Shown here in pieces: positions 36,209 to 45,236 of a stretch of 64,000 nucleotides of DNA; positions within the stretch are counted from its first letter, which is position 1, and the number at the start of each line of letters is the position of its first letter. The position numbers were made by a program, and so were the translations under genes. The stretch spans positions 310,001 through 374,000 of the forward strand of contig CAXXJI010000003.1 of assembly GCA_963666035.2 (NCBI GenBank). The letters run 5' to 3'. The DNA comes from CALMFG01 sp963666035 (GTDB taxonomy: Bacteria; Bacillota; Clostridia; Christensenellales; CALMFG01). The notes under the pieces are model-generated. The model had not been told where the DNA came from. It did not search any database and worked only from the letters and a program-made list of their open reading frames with translations.

Positions 36209-37105
36209 TTATAAGCTTTTTACCGGGCGGGCTTCGATATAACCCCGATAACCTTCGGGCGCCATCTGGAAACGCGGTGCGTCATCATCGGCCCACTCAA
36301 AGCCGTACAGCTTAGGATCATACTGCGCCATCACATCCCAAAGCTCGGTGATGGCGTCTTCGAAAGCTTCGTCGTCAAACGGCTCACCCTGAAACACCAT
36401 CATTTTGCAGGGCTCAAGATCCATGATCTCAAATCCTTCTGGAACAGGGTCGCTATAGTTTTTTGGAACTTCCACACCTTGAACGTATCGTGAAGTTCCG
36501 GAGGCAATCAGTTTTTCGGGCAGCCACATGCCGATCGGCTCATACAATGCGTCTTTAACGCCAAGCAGGATCTCCCACACATCACAGCCGATTTCACCGC
36601 AATACTCATAATAGTCTTTGGCTTTCAGCCCTCTTTTCAGAATCACTTTCCTGGCGGGGCGTTCGATCACCTGAACAAATACGGGCTTTGTTTTATCTTT
36701 CATATCATCTTCTCCTTTTGTTTTTTGAGGAAAGCTGAGATGCAACGGATAGGGCATAAACAGTTTCACGGGTGGCTTGTCCTGCGCGAATTGGCGGGGC
36801 GGGATGCCGAATGTTTTGCTGAACGCGCGCGTAAAACCTTCGTGCGAATCGAAGACAAAATCAAAAGCGACGTCAACGATTCGTTTTTGGTTCTCCATCA
36901 GCATTTCGGCGGCTTTGCTTAATCGTCTGGCTCGGATATACGCAAACGGTGTTTTCCCGGTCAGCTTTTTAAAAATCCTAGCCGCATACGCAGGAGAATA
37001 GTTGGCTGCGCCGGATAAAGATTTCAATGTGATGGGTACATGAATATGATCTTCAATATATTCCTGCATCCGGCGCACTGCATGAATGTTCTCCCAGGAC
37101 TCCAT
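36209..37105 (-). CDS. AraC-family regulator with GyrI-like effector domain
   Basis: A 298-residue transcription factor. Residues 8-105 hold two helix-turn-helix motifs of the AraC type (LKSLSGAANYSPAYAARIFK and the signature ending FTRAFSKTFGIPPRQF). Residues 135-298 form a GyrI/SOUL-like ligand-binding domain. This N-terminal DNA-binding, C-terminal GyrI layout is that of Rob/SoxS-like multidrug regulators. The effector is unknown and no efflux gene is adjacent. It is transcribed alone, with its promoter between 37106 and 37281. Confidence 0.88.
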   Translation of the reverse strand: MESWENIHAVRRMQEYIEDHIHVPITLKSLSGAANYSPAYAARIFKKLTGKTPFAYIRARRLSKAAEMLMENQKRIVDVAFDFVFDSHEGFTRAFSKTFGIPPRQFAQDKPPVKLFMPYPLHLSFPQKTKGEDDMKDKTKPVFVQVIERPARKVILKRGLKAKDYYEYCGEIGCDVWEILLGVKDALYEPIGMWLPEKLIASGTSRYVQGVEVPKNYSDPVPEGFEIMDLEPCKMMVFQGEPFDDEAFEDAITELWDVMAQYDPKLYGFEWADDDAPRFQMAPEGYRGYIEARPVKSL

Positions 37106-37281
37106 TTTTCATTCACCTCACTTTTCCACGTTTTTAAGTATAGATGGGTATAGGACAAACTTCTTGATATGAAACGACATATTGTTTATTAAATTATATC
37201 AGGATAGCGACTTACGGGGCAAAAAAAAGAAGCCATATGAAATGACTTCCAGATATGCTTTTTCACGGTTGGGCCGATACG

Positions 37282-37464
37282 TTACATGTATTCGTTGTCC
37301 CATTCTTCATCTTCTTCGTCGATATAGTCATCTTCTTCAAAGTCCATACCGCCGCAGTTGGGGCACTCTTCGGTCCAAATTCCGCTGTCTGCGTCATAAA
37401 CTTGAATAATGTCCCCGCGTGTTCTGCTTTTGTACTGCATTCCGCAATCATAACAGAATACCAT
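37282..37464 (-). CDS. Small zinc-ribbon protein, paralogue A
   Basis: A 60-residue protein with two Cys pairs (CYDCGMQYKSR and ECPNCGG) that look like a zinc ribbon, followed by an extremely acidic tail (DFEEDDYIDEEDEEW). AAGGAG precedes two adjacent ATG codons; the second (37464) has better spacing, the first (37467) is also possible. A paralogue lies 120 nt upstream. No named family is recognised and the function is unknown. Confidence 0.72.
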   Translation of the reverse strand: MVFCYDCGMQYKSRTRGDIIQVYDADSGIWTEECPNCGGMDFEEDDYIDEEDEEWDNEYM

Positions 37465-37584
37465 CATAATGCTCCTTTCGGTTCATCGTGTATTATACCG
37501 ATGAAATTTAAAGATTGTTATTACAGTTTAAGCTGTGCATTTTGCCGGCTTGTATCAGGCCAAGACAAATATAATAGTTGAAAG

Positions 37585-37788
37585 TTAAAACAAGTCGTAT
37601 GAACTGGAATCGTCGTCGTAATCGCCGTAGTCATCATAGTCGTCGCTATAGTCGTCGTCATTAAATCCGTACCGCAGACAGTTCGGACACTCGGCTGTCC
37701 AAATCCGCTTTTGTGCGTTGTAAACTTCAACCTCGCCGTCGCGCTCCCGCGATTTAAACGTCATTCCGCAAGCTTTGCAGTGCACCAT
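37585..37788 (-). CDS. Small zinc-ribbon protein, paralogue B
   Basis: A 67-residue protein aligned along its length with paralogue A: CKACGMTFKSRERDGEVEVY corresponds to the first Cys pair and ECPNC to the second. An acidic tail rich in Asp/Tyr follows (DDDYSDDYDDYGDYDDD). The start at 37788 matches that of paralogue A; an ATG at 37815 would add nine residues. A tandem duplication in the same direction is the likely origin. Confidence 0.7.
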   Translation of the reverse strand: MVHCKACGMTFKSRERDGEVEVYNAQKRIWTAECPNCLRYGFNDDDYSDDYDDYGDYDDDSSSYDLF

Positions 37789-38094
37789 GTTTCCTTGGGC
37801 TCCTTTAACATTCATGACCGATGTATCAATTGTTATGATAAGATATTTATAGCAGTTTTTTTTAAAAAGTCAAGCCTTTTTTTGCAGCGTGAAAGTGACC
37901 TTTTCAAGAGGCAAAAAAGTCAGGGTTACGGGGTAAAAAAGAAAGTGAAAGACCTGCGTTTTTTGCCGGCAAAGGGTGTATAGCCTTTCGCAAATTCTGG
38001 TTATAGTGTTATAATAACCATAAGTACTTCTTGGCACATCAGGACGGAGACAAAAGACGCCGAGAGGCCTTTCCGCCGAAACGGGAATTATGCA
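37789..38094. other. Intergenic region before corA
   Basis: AT-rich, with short hairpins and a TTATAATAACC stretch near 38010. I looked for a magnesium (M-box) riboswitch and do not see its conserved core. No gene. Confidence 0.4.
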
Positions 38095-38122
38095 TTGACA
38101 TTTAATCAAAAACGTTTAAAAT
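38095..38122 (+). promoter_or_regulatory. Promoter of corA
   Basis: TTGACA (38095-38100), 16 nt, TAAAAT (38117-38122), about 50 nt before the start codon. Confidence 0.65.
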
Positions 38123-38173
38123 GACCTCATTGGAATGACGCGAAGACGATAACGCAAAGCAGGATCGGGTGCG

Positions 38174-39205
38174 ATGAATAAAGGGAAAAACAATTTCAAT
38201 ATGGCGCCGGGAACGATGCGGTACCGCGGAGTGCATGTCGGAGAAGCGGCATTGGAGATGATCGCTTATGACGGTGCACATGCGGAACGCACCGCGCTTT
38301 CCAGCCTGCCCGAAACACGGGATTTCGAAGGTGTTACATGGATCAATGTGGCTGGGTTAGCCGACGAATTGGTGATTGGTCAGATCGGGGAGATGTACGG
38401 TATTCACCGGATCGACCTCGAGGACATGGTTAATATTTCACAGCGCAGCAAGATCGATCAGCGCGATGATTACCTGTTTTCGGTATTGAAAATGGCGTAT
38501 CTTTCGGGGGACGCTGTGGTGCATGAACATATTTCGATTCTGGTGGTCGGCCAGACGCTGATTACACTGCAGGAAACCCCTGAGGATGTTTTCGATCCGG
38601 TACGCCGCCGCATTCTGGATAACATCGGGCAGATTCGTAAACAAAAGGTCGATTATCTTTACTACAGCCTTATCGACTGCATCATTGACCAGTACTTTGA
38701 GATTATGGGCTTTGTGGAAACCCGATTTTCCGAAGTGGAATCGCTGATCTTTGAAGGCGAGGAGAGTGCGATGGAAAAAGCCTATGCCCTGCAAAAAGAC
38801 TTGATTTACTTAAAAAACGATATTTTCCCGATGCAGGATGCGCTGGACCGGCTGATTAAAAAGGAATCGATGTATATTTCGGGATTCGTGCTGACCTACT
38901 TTGCCGATGTACTGCACAATACATTGCAGGCGATTGATGATATCAATACCTATCGGGAGATGACCAAAAGCCTGTACGAGATGCAGGTGACCAAAACCAG
39001 CAATGAGATGAATAAGGTGATGATGACCCTGACCATCTTTTCGGCCATTTTTATCCCGCTGTCGTTCTTGACCGGCGTTTACGGGATGAACTTTCGGGTG
39101 CTGCCGGGCAGCGCTTCACCGAACGCGTTTTATATTTTCGGCGGGGTATGTGTTTTGCTGGTTGGGCTGATGCTGATTTTTTTCAAGCGAAAGAAGTGGT
39201 TTTAG
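38174..39205 (+). CDS. corA: CorA-family divalent cation transporter
   Basis: A 343-residue CorA protein: a large soluble N-terminal funnel domain, a long pore helix and two C-terminal membrane helices with the hallmark YGMNF loop (GMN) between them. The basic tail FFKRKKWF is typical. It probably moves Mg(II), possibly Co(II) or Ni(II), as a homopentamer. The next gene starts 33 nt downstream, perhaps in one transcript. Confidence 0.92.
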   Translation: MNKGKNNFNMAPGTMRYRGVHVGEAALEMIAYDGAHAERTALSSLPETRDFEGVTWINVAGLADELVIGQIGEMYGIHRIDLEDMVNISQRSKIDQRDDYLFSVLKMAYLSGDAVVHEHISILVVGQTLITLQETPEDVFDPVRRRILDNIGQIRKQKVDYLYYSLIDCIIDQYFEIMGFVETRFSEVESLIFEGEESAMEKAYALQKDLIYLKNDIFPMQDALDRLIKKESMYISGFVLTYFADVLHNTLQAIDDINTYREMTKSLYEMQVTKTSNEMNKVMMTLTIFSAIFIPLSFLTGVYGMNFRVLPGSASPNAFYIFGGVCVLLVGLMLIFFKRKKWF

Positions 39206-39238
39206 CCGCTTAATCGATGATAGATAAGAGGAGTGACC

Positions 39239-39955
39239 ATGGATTTACTGATTATTACCGTGATATTCGTCATGCTTTGGGTGATTATCGAAGTGCTCTC
39301 GGTGGTGTTTAAGCTCACCGGCCTTGAGATGAGCAAAGCGCGTTTTCAGGTGATCTCACTGATTACACACACCGGGTTTACCACCCGCGAGTCCGAACTG
39401 ATCTTGCAGCATCCTACACGGCGGGCGATTGCGAGCTCGCTGATGTTTATCAGCTATATCGCGCAGATCACGCTGATTTCGGTGTTTCTGCATTTGCTGA
39501 CGCAGAACCGCCAGCGTCTGGAGATTATCGCTGTGGTTCTGGTGGTGGTGGTGGCGTTTATCTTCTTTACCACACACAGCCGCAAGGTCTCATCCGGGTT
39601 TAACCGCTTGATCGAAAAACTCTTAAAGCGGCGGGTACAGCGGGATATGGAAACGCAGTCATTTGGTCAGGTTTTAAAGATCGGTGCGGAATACGGCGTA
39701 TACGAAATTCTGGTGGACGGCACCAGCGCTATCGCGGGCAAAACGCTGGCCGAGGCCAAGCTGACCCGAGATTATATTCAGGTTTTGCAGGTGGATCACG
39801 GTTCGGGCATCACCGAGTTTCCGAAGTCCACTTTGGTCATCGAAGCGGGAGACAAGCTGATCGTCTACGGCAAGACCGAATCGATCATCAAACGTGCGGT
39901 TCGGAGCGGTGAACAGACGAAAGAAAACGAAGAACAGGCGACAAGTAATCGCTAA
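39239..39955 (+). CDS. Membrane protein with TrkA-C (RCK_C) domain
   Basis: A 238-residue protein with an N-terminal membrane helix, a polar stretch with SLITHTGFTTRESELI, two more helices (residues 67-115) and a C-terminal RCK_C/TrkA-C domain (residues 150-225) that usually binds small ligands such as nucleotides. The GTG two codons upstream is possible but GAGGAG favours the ATG at 39239. The combination suggests an ion-transport regulator near CorA; no family name is assigned. Confidence 0.75.
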   Translation: MDLLIITVIFVMLWVIIEVLSVVFKLTGLEMSKARFQVISLITHTGFTTRESELILQHPTRRAIASSLMFISYIAQITLISVFLHLLTQNRQRLEIIAVVLVVVVAFIFFTTHSRKVSSGFNRLIEKLLKRRVQRDMETQSFGQVLKIGAEYGVYEILVDGTSAIAGKTLAEAKLTRDYIQVLQVDHGSGITEFPKSTLVIEAGDKLIVYGKTESIIKRAVRSGEQTKENEEQATSNR

Positions 39956-39990
39956 AAAATATTTATTTAGGCAGGATAACGAAAAAAGAC

Positions 39991-41910
39991 ATGAACAGCG
40001 GTGAAATTTTGGGTCGATGGACCACAAGCAAATCGGAAGAACTTTACAACATCAAAAACTGGAGCGGCGGATATTTTTCGGTCTCGGATGACGGTAATAT
40101 GATGGTCAATCCCGCGCCCGGGAAAGACGAGCATGCGGTGAAACTGATCGATATTATCAGCGGTGTGGCGGAGCGGGGACTGGATGTGCCCGTCCTGTTG
40201 CGTTTCGAGAATATTCTGGACGCGCAGATTGCGCTCTTGAACAAAACATTTTCGGAAGCCATGCGAAAGCTGGGCTACACAGGAAAATACCGGGGCGTCT
40301 ATCCGGTCAAGGTCAACCAGCAGCAGCAGGTGCTGGAGGAAGTGGCCAGGTTCGGACAAAAGTATCATCACGGCTTTGAGGTGGGCAGCAAGGCCGAGCT
40401 GATCGCCGCGCTGGCCGAAATCAACGATAAGGAATCGTGTTTGATCTGCAACGGTTACAAGGATGAGGAATTCATTGACCTTGGGCTGTACGCCAACAAG
40501 ATGGGCTTTCAGTGTTTTTTTGTCATCGAAATGCCGGGTGAGCTTAAGATCATTATGGATCGGGCGAACAAGATGAAGGTGAAACCGAACATCGGCATCC
40601 GTATCAAGCTGTCGTCGGTGGCGGGCGGCCATTGGGCCGAATCCAGCGGCGACCGGAGCATCTTTGGATTGAATATTACGCAAGTGACCGAAGTGATCGA
40701 CCAGCTGAAAGAAGGCGGGATGCTGGACGCTTTAAAGCTTCTGCATTTCCATATCGGCTCGCAGGTGCCGAACATTCGGGATATTCGGGCCGCGATCTTT
40801 GAGGCTTCGCGTATTTATGCCGAACTTGTCAAGGAAGGTGCGCCTATGGGGTATCTGGATATCGGCGGAGGGCTTGCCGTGGACTATGACGGCTCGCACA
40901 CCAATTATGGCTCCAGCCGCAACTACTCGGTGGATGAGTACTGTACAGATATTGTGGAGGCTGTGATGTCCACTCTGGACGAAAACGACGTGCCCCATCC
41001 GATTATCGTCACCGAATCGGGCCGTTGGGTGGTCGCCTACTATTCTGTGTTGATTTTTAATGTGCTGGACACCATGCGATTTGAATCCTATGCCATCCCC
41101 GAAAGCTTGCCTGAGGACACTTTTGAGGCGATCGCGAATTTATTTGAAGCCAATAAAACCGTCGGGCCTAAGCACGTGCAGGAATGCTATAATGATGCGC
41201 TCTATTACCGGGATCAGATTCGGGCGGCGTTTAAACACGGCCAGATCGGGCTTCGGGATCTATCGTTAGCGGAAAAATTGTTTTGGAACACCATCAATAA
41301 AATTGCGGAGATCAAAAAACGTTTACGGGTCACGCCGGGTGAGCTGGAGATGATTGAGCGGGCGGTGAATGATATTTATTATTGTAACTTTTCGCTGTTC
41401 CAATCCATCCCCGACAGCTGGGCCATCGATCATCTGTTTCCCATCGTGCCAATCCAAAGGCTGGATACCTGCCCCAACCGCAATGCGGTGATTGCGGACA
41501 TCACCTGCGACTGCGACGGCAAGATTGACCAGTTTATTGACCTGCATGACATCCGGCGCTCCCTGCCCATCCATGAGATTGCGGATGGGGAGGATTACTA
41601 TGTCGGAGTATTTCTGGTGGGTGCCTATCAGGAAACGCTGGGCGATCTGCATAACCTCTTTGGGGACACCAACGTGGTCAGCGTGAAGATTACCGAGAAC
41701 GGTGATTTTGATCTGACTCGTGAGACTCACGGCGATACGGTGGCCGATGTGCTTTCCTATGTGGAATTCAGCCCGGCCGAGTTGATTCGAAAATTCCGAG
41801 AAGCCGCCGAACAGGCGGTGAAGGAAGGCCGGATTTCGCCGGCAGAACGGCGGGAGATTATGCAGTCCTACCAAAATGGTTTAAACGGCTACACCTATTA
41901 TGAGAAATGA
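39991..41910 (+). CDS. speA: Biosynthetic arginine decarboxylase
   Basis: SpeA converts arginine to agmatine with PLP. The 639-residue protein has the long alanine-racemase fold decarboxylase layout. The PLP lysine lies in YPVKVNQQQQVLEE and the glycine-rich phosphate loop in LDIGGGLAVDYDGS; the C-terminal active-site Cys region is TCDCDGKID. The start at 39991 has only a weak AGGA upstream. It overlaps or abuts speB and begins the polyamine operon that runs to nspC. Confidence 0.95.
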   Translation: MNSGEILGRWTTSKSEELYNIKNWSGGYFSVSDDGNMMVNPAPGKDEHAVKLIDIISGVAERGLDVPVLLRFENILDAQIALLNKTFSEAMRKLGYTGKYRGVYPVKVNQQQQVLEEVARFGQKYHHGFEVGSKAELIAALAEINDKESCLICNGYKDEEFIDLGLYANKMGFQCFFVIEMPGELKIIMDRANKMKVKPNIGIRIKLSSVAGGHWAESSGDRSIFGLNITQVTEVIDQLKEGGMLDALKLLHFHIGSQVPNIRDIRAAIFEASRIYAELVKEGAPMGYLDIGGGLAVDYDGSHTNYGSSRNYSVDEYCTDIVEAVMSTLDENDVPHPIIVTESGRWVVAYYSVLIFNVLDTMRFESYAIPESLPEDTFEAIANLFEANKTVGPKHVQECYNDALYYRDQIRAAFKHGQIGLRDLSLAEKLFWNTINKIAEIKKRLRVTPGELEMIERAVNDIYYCNFSLFQSIPDSWAIDHLFPIVPIQRLDTCPNRNAVIADITCDCDGKIDQFIDLHDIRRSLPIHEIADGEDYYVGVFLVGAYQETLGDLHNLFGDTNVVSVKITENGDFDLTRETHGDTVADVLSYVEFSPAELIRKFREAAEQAVKEGRISPAERREIMQSYQNGLNGYTYYEK

Positions 41911-41920
41911 GGAACAGCCT

Positions 41921-42793
41921 TTGAGTAATAATCAGGACAGCAACGAACAAAGCCTGTTTGCCTGCGATTATGATGCAAGCGATATTGTGATTCTTGGCGC
42001 GCCGTTTGACGGCACAGTCAGTTATCGCCCGGGTACGCGTTTTGGGCCGCAGGCCATCCGGCAGGAGCTGTACGGCCTTGAAAGCTACAGCCCCTATCTG
42101 GATCGGGATTTAGACGGTATGCGGATTGGCGATATCGGGGATGCGCAAATCCCTTTGGGCAATACGGCGGGGGCATTGGCGGCTATCGGTAAAAAAGCCG
42201 AAAAAGCGCTTTTGGACGGCAAACGTGTGGTGACGTTGGGCGGTGAGCACCTGGTCAGCCTGCCGGTGCTGGTGGCTTATGCCAAACAGTATCCGGATCT
42301 GATCGTCATACAATTGGATGCGCATGCGGACCTGCGAGAGGATTTTTGCGGTGAAAAGCTGTCGCACGCATGCGTTTTAAGAAGAGTGCACGGCTTTTTG
42401 GGAGATGGACGCATCTATCAGTTTGGCATCCGCTCTGGCACCAAATCCGAGTTTGATTTTGCCAAGGCGCATACCCAAATGCATCCGTTTAGTCTGGATG
42501 GAATCGCCGACGCAGTTACGGAAATCGGAAACAAACCGGTATACCTCACCATCGATCTGGATGTGCTTGACCCTTCCGTCTTCTCAGGCACGGGTACACC
42601 CGAACCGGGTGGAATCACATTCCTGGATTTACAGAAAGGCTTGGCCGAAATGGCGGGCTTAAACATCGTGGGGGCGGATGTGGTGGAACTTTCACCGCAT
42701 TACGATGCCAGCGGTGTTTCCACGGCTGCGGCCTGCAAAGTACTGCGTGAAACCCTGCTGATTATGGCAGACGAATCGATAAAAACCGAATAA
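41921..42793 (+). CDS. speB: Agmatinase
   Basis: SpeB hydrolyses agmatine to putrescine and urea with two Mn ions. The ureohydrolase signatures are complete: GGEHLVSLP, QLDAHADLRED and TIDLDVLDPSVFSGTGTPEPGG with the metal Asp and His residues. I choose the TTG at 41921 because GAGGAA is upstream and speA has ended; an ATG at 41900 would overlap speA by 11 nt and has no ribosome site. About 290 residues. Confidence 0.93.
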   Translation: MSNNQDSNEQSLFACDYDASDIVILGAPFDGTVSYRPGTRFGPQAIRQELYGLESYSPYLDRDLDGMRIGDIGDAQIPLGNTAGALAAIGKKAEKALLDGKRVVTLGGEHLVSLPVLVAYAKQYPDLIVIQLDAHADLREDFCGEKLSHACVLRRVHGFLGDGRIYQFGIRSGTKSEFDFAKAHTQMHPFSLDGIADAVTEIGNKPVYLTIDLDVLDPSVFSGTGTPEPGGITFLDLQKGLAEMAGLNIVGADVVELSPHYDASGVSTAAACKVLRETLLIMADESIKTE

Positions 42794-42820
42794 ACGTTGA
42801 ATATAGGAGGAAATAAATTG

Positions 42821-44023
42821 GGCAAAGTTTTGATAATCGGCGCGGGCGGCGTTGCAAACGTGGTGGCGCATAAATGCGCGCAGAACGACGCGGTATTTAC
42901 GGAAATATGCATCGCCAGTCGAACAAAAAGCAAATGCGACGCGATTAAAGATTCAATCAAGAATAGTCAATCTGTGATTACAACGGCGCAGGTGGATGCG
43001 GACGCGGCGGAAAACGTGGTGAAACTCATCCGTGAATTTGAGCCGAAGGTGGTCATCAATGTGGCATTACCGTATCAAGATTTAAGCATCATGGATGCCT
43101 GCCTCGAGACAGGGGTGCATTATGTGGATACCGCGAACTACGAGCCGCCGGATGTGCCCAAGTTTGAGTATAAATGGCAGTGGGCATACCGAGAGAAATT
43201 TGAGAAGGCGGGGTTAACCGCATTGCTTGGCAGCGGATTCGATCCCGGCGTGACCGGTGTGTTTTCCGCATACGCGCAAAAGCACTATTTTGATACGATC
43301 GAAACCATCGATATTCTGGATGCCAACGGCGGCGACCACGGATATCCCTTTGCCACCAACTTTAACCCCGAAATCAATATCCGTGAAATTACAGCCAACG
43401 GCCGTTACTTTAAGGACGGAAAGTGGATAGAGACAAATCCGCTGGAGATCAAGCGCACCTATGACTTCGATCAGATCGGTGAAAAGGACATGTATCTTCT
43501 ATATCATGAAGAACTGGAATCGTTGGCTCAGAACATCCGCGGTATCAGACAGATTCGCTTCTGGATGACATTTTCGCAGAATTACATCACGCACCTGACC
43601 GTGCTGGAAAACGTGGGGATGACGTCGATCGAACCGATTGAATTTGAAGGAAAGATGATTCAGCCTTTGCAGTTCTTAAAAGCAGTTTTGCCGGATCCGG
43701 CTTCCTTAGGCCCGCGTACCAAGGGCAGGACCAATATTGGCTGTATCTTCCGGGGCAAAAAGGACGGCGAAAATAAAACCTATTATGTCTATAATGTCTG
43801 CGATCATCAGGAAGCTTTCGCAGAAGTGGGCTCTCAGGCGATTTCCTACACCACCGGCGTGCCCGCTATGATCGGCGCCAAGCTCATCATGACCGATGTC
43901 TGGAATATGCCGGGCGTGCACAATATTGAAGAGTTTGACCCCGACCCGTTTATGGCCGAGTTGAACTCGCAAGGCCTGCCGTGGCATGAGGATTTTAACC
44001 CGACTTTGGTGAGCGAGGCGTGA
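42821..44023 (+). CDS. Carboxynorspermidine/carboxyspermidine dehydrogenase (saccharopine dehydrogenase-like)
   Basis: A 400-residue NAD(P)-dependent enzyme of the Lys1/saccharopine dehydrogenase fold. It joins putrescine or diaminopropane with aspartate semialdehyde to carboxyspermidine or carboxynorspermidine. The Rossmann motif GKVLIIGAGGVANVVAHKC is at the very N-terminus; later LLGSGFDPGVTGVFSAY is typical of the group. The TTG at 42821 is set by ATAGGAGG 7 nt upstream. The speB and nspC neighbours decide the function over true saccharopine dehydrogenase. Confidence 0.9.
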   Translation, partial: GKVLIIGAGGVANVVAHKCAQNDAVFTEICIASRTKSKCDAIKDSIKNSQSVITTAQVDADAAENVVKLIREFEPKVVINVALPYQDLSIMDACLETGVHYVDTANYEPPDVPKFEYKWQWAYREKFEKAGLTALLGSGFDPGVTGVFSAYAQKHYFDTIETIDILDANGGDHGYPFATNFNPEINIREITANGRYFKDGKWIETNPLEIKRTYDFDQIGEKDMYLLYHEELESLAQNIRGIRQIRFWMTFSQNYITHLTVLENVGMTSIEPIEFEGKMIQPLQFLKAVLPDPASLGPRTKGRTNIGCIFRGKKDGENKTYYVYNVCDHQEAFAEVGSQAISYTTGVPAMIGAKLIMTDVWNMPGVHNIEEFDPDPFMAELNSQGLPWHEDFNPTLVSEA

Positions 44024-45159
44024 TGAAGCAGTCGGATATTAAAAACCTGAAAACGCCCTGTTATGTGCTGGACAAGCGTTTATTGATCGAAAACTTAAAG
44101 ATACTCGACCGGGTTCAGAAGGAAGCGGGATGCAAAATTCTGATGGCGCTGAAAGGTTTTTCGGCGTTTTCGCTTTTTCCGACGGCGGGGGAGTATCTCG
44201 CCGGCATCACGGCCAGCTCATTGTTTGAAGCGCGACTGGGTTTTGAAGAGATGGGCAAGGAGGTGCATGTCTATGCGCCCGCCTATCGGGATGACGAATT
44301 TGATGAGCTGATGGGCTATGCCGATCATATTGTGTTCAATTCGTTTGCGCAGGCCGACCGTTTTCGCGCTAAACTGGCGGAGCACCCGAAGAAAATTGAA
44401 ATCGGTATCCGAATCAACCCCGAATACTCGGAGGTGGATGTGCCGCTTTACGACCCTTGTGCGCCCAACTCGCGCCTGGGGACGCTGGCAGATAATTTTG
44501 ATTTCTCTCGAATTGGTGAGCTGGATGGCCTGCATTTTCATGCACTGTGCGAGCAGAACGCGGATACTTTATTGCATGTCGTGGAGGCAGTGAAAAAGCG
44601 CTTTGGACCGCTGCTTTCGCTAGTCAAGTGGATCAATTTCGGCGGCGGACACCATATCACACGGGCCGACTATGACGTGGATCTGCTGATTCAAATTATC
44701 AGGGACTTCAAGGACGAATTTGGGGTGGAAGTCTATCTGGAGCCGGGTGAGGCAGTGATACTTAACGCAGGATATTTGGTCGCCAGTGTTTTGGATACTC
44801 AGTCGAATACGGTGGATAACGCCATACTGGATACATCGGCGGCCTGCCATATGCCGGATGTTCTGGAGATGCCCTATCGGCCTGAGATAATCGGCGCGGG
44901 CAAGGCCGGAGAAAAAACGCACACATACCGTTTGGGCGGGCTGACCTGTCTGGCGGGGGATGTGATCGGCGATTATTCGTTCGATGAACCGCTGAAAGTC
45001 GGGGATAAGCTGATTTTCTGCGACATGGGACACTACACCATGGTGAAAAATAATACTTTTAACGGGGTTGGTCTGCCGGATATCGCGATTCTGGATGACG
45101 ACGGCATCCGTATCGTGCGGGCTTTCGGGTACGAGGACTATAAAAACCGGCTTTCATGA
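44023..45159 (+). CDS. nspC: Carboxynorspermidine/carboxyspermidine decarboxylase
   Basis: A 378-residue PLP decarboxylase of the alanine-racemase fold that releases CO2 from carboxyspermidine or carboxynorspermidine to give spermidine or norspermidine. The PLP lysine is in ILMALKGFSAFS; the middle block WINFGGGHHITR and the late AACHMPDVLEMPYRPE are typical. Its start overlaps the dehydrogenase stop (TGATG). With speA and speB it completes a route from arginine to spermidine that does not use S-adenosylmethionine decarboxylase. A strong terminator follows. Confidence 0.93.
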   Translation: MKQSDIKNLKTPCYVLDKRLLIENLKILDRVQKEAGCKILMALKGFSAFSLFPTAGEYLAGITASSLFEARLGFEEMGKEVHVYAPAYRDDEFDELMGYADHIVFNSFAQADRFRAKLAEHPKKIEIGIRINPEYSEVDVPLYDPCAPNSRLGTLADNFDFSRIGELDGLHFHALCEQNADTLLHVVEAVKKRFGPLLSLVKWINFGGGHHITRADYDVDLLIQIIRDFKDEFGVEVYLEPGEAVILNAGYLVASVLDTQSNTVDNAILDTSAACHMPDVLEMPYRPEIIGAGKAGEKTHTYRLGGLTCLAGDVIGDYSFDEPLKVGDKLIFCDMGHYTMVKNNTFNGVGLPDIAILDDDGIRIVRAFGYEDYKNRLS

Positions 45160-45174
45160 AAATAACGGAAATAT

Positions 45175-45208
45175 AAAATCGCTTTCCAATTTGGGAAGCG
45201 ATTTTTTG
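45175..45208. terminator. Terminator after the polyamine operon
   Basis: AAAATCGCTTTCC, AATTT loop, GGGAAGCGATTTTTT. Also usable by the convergent htrA gene. Confidence 0.92.
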
Positions 45209-45236
45209 GCTGCTTTATAAAATAGTGCCTGTTCGA

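Noticed and set aside
38030..38095. Possible M-box magnesium riboswitch before corA (AGACGCCGAGAGG-like stretch)
   Set aside because: The stretch lies upstream of the likely promoter and the conserved TTAGGTGAGGCT core is missing.
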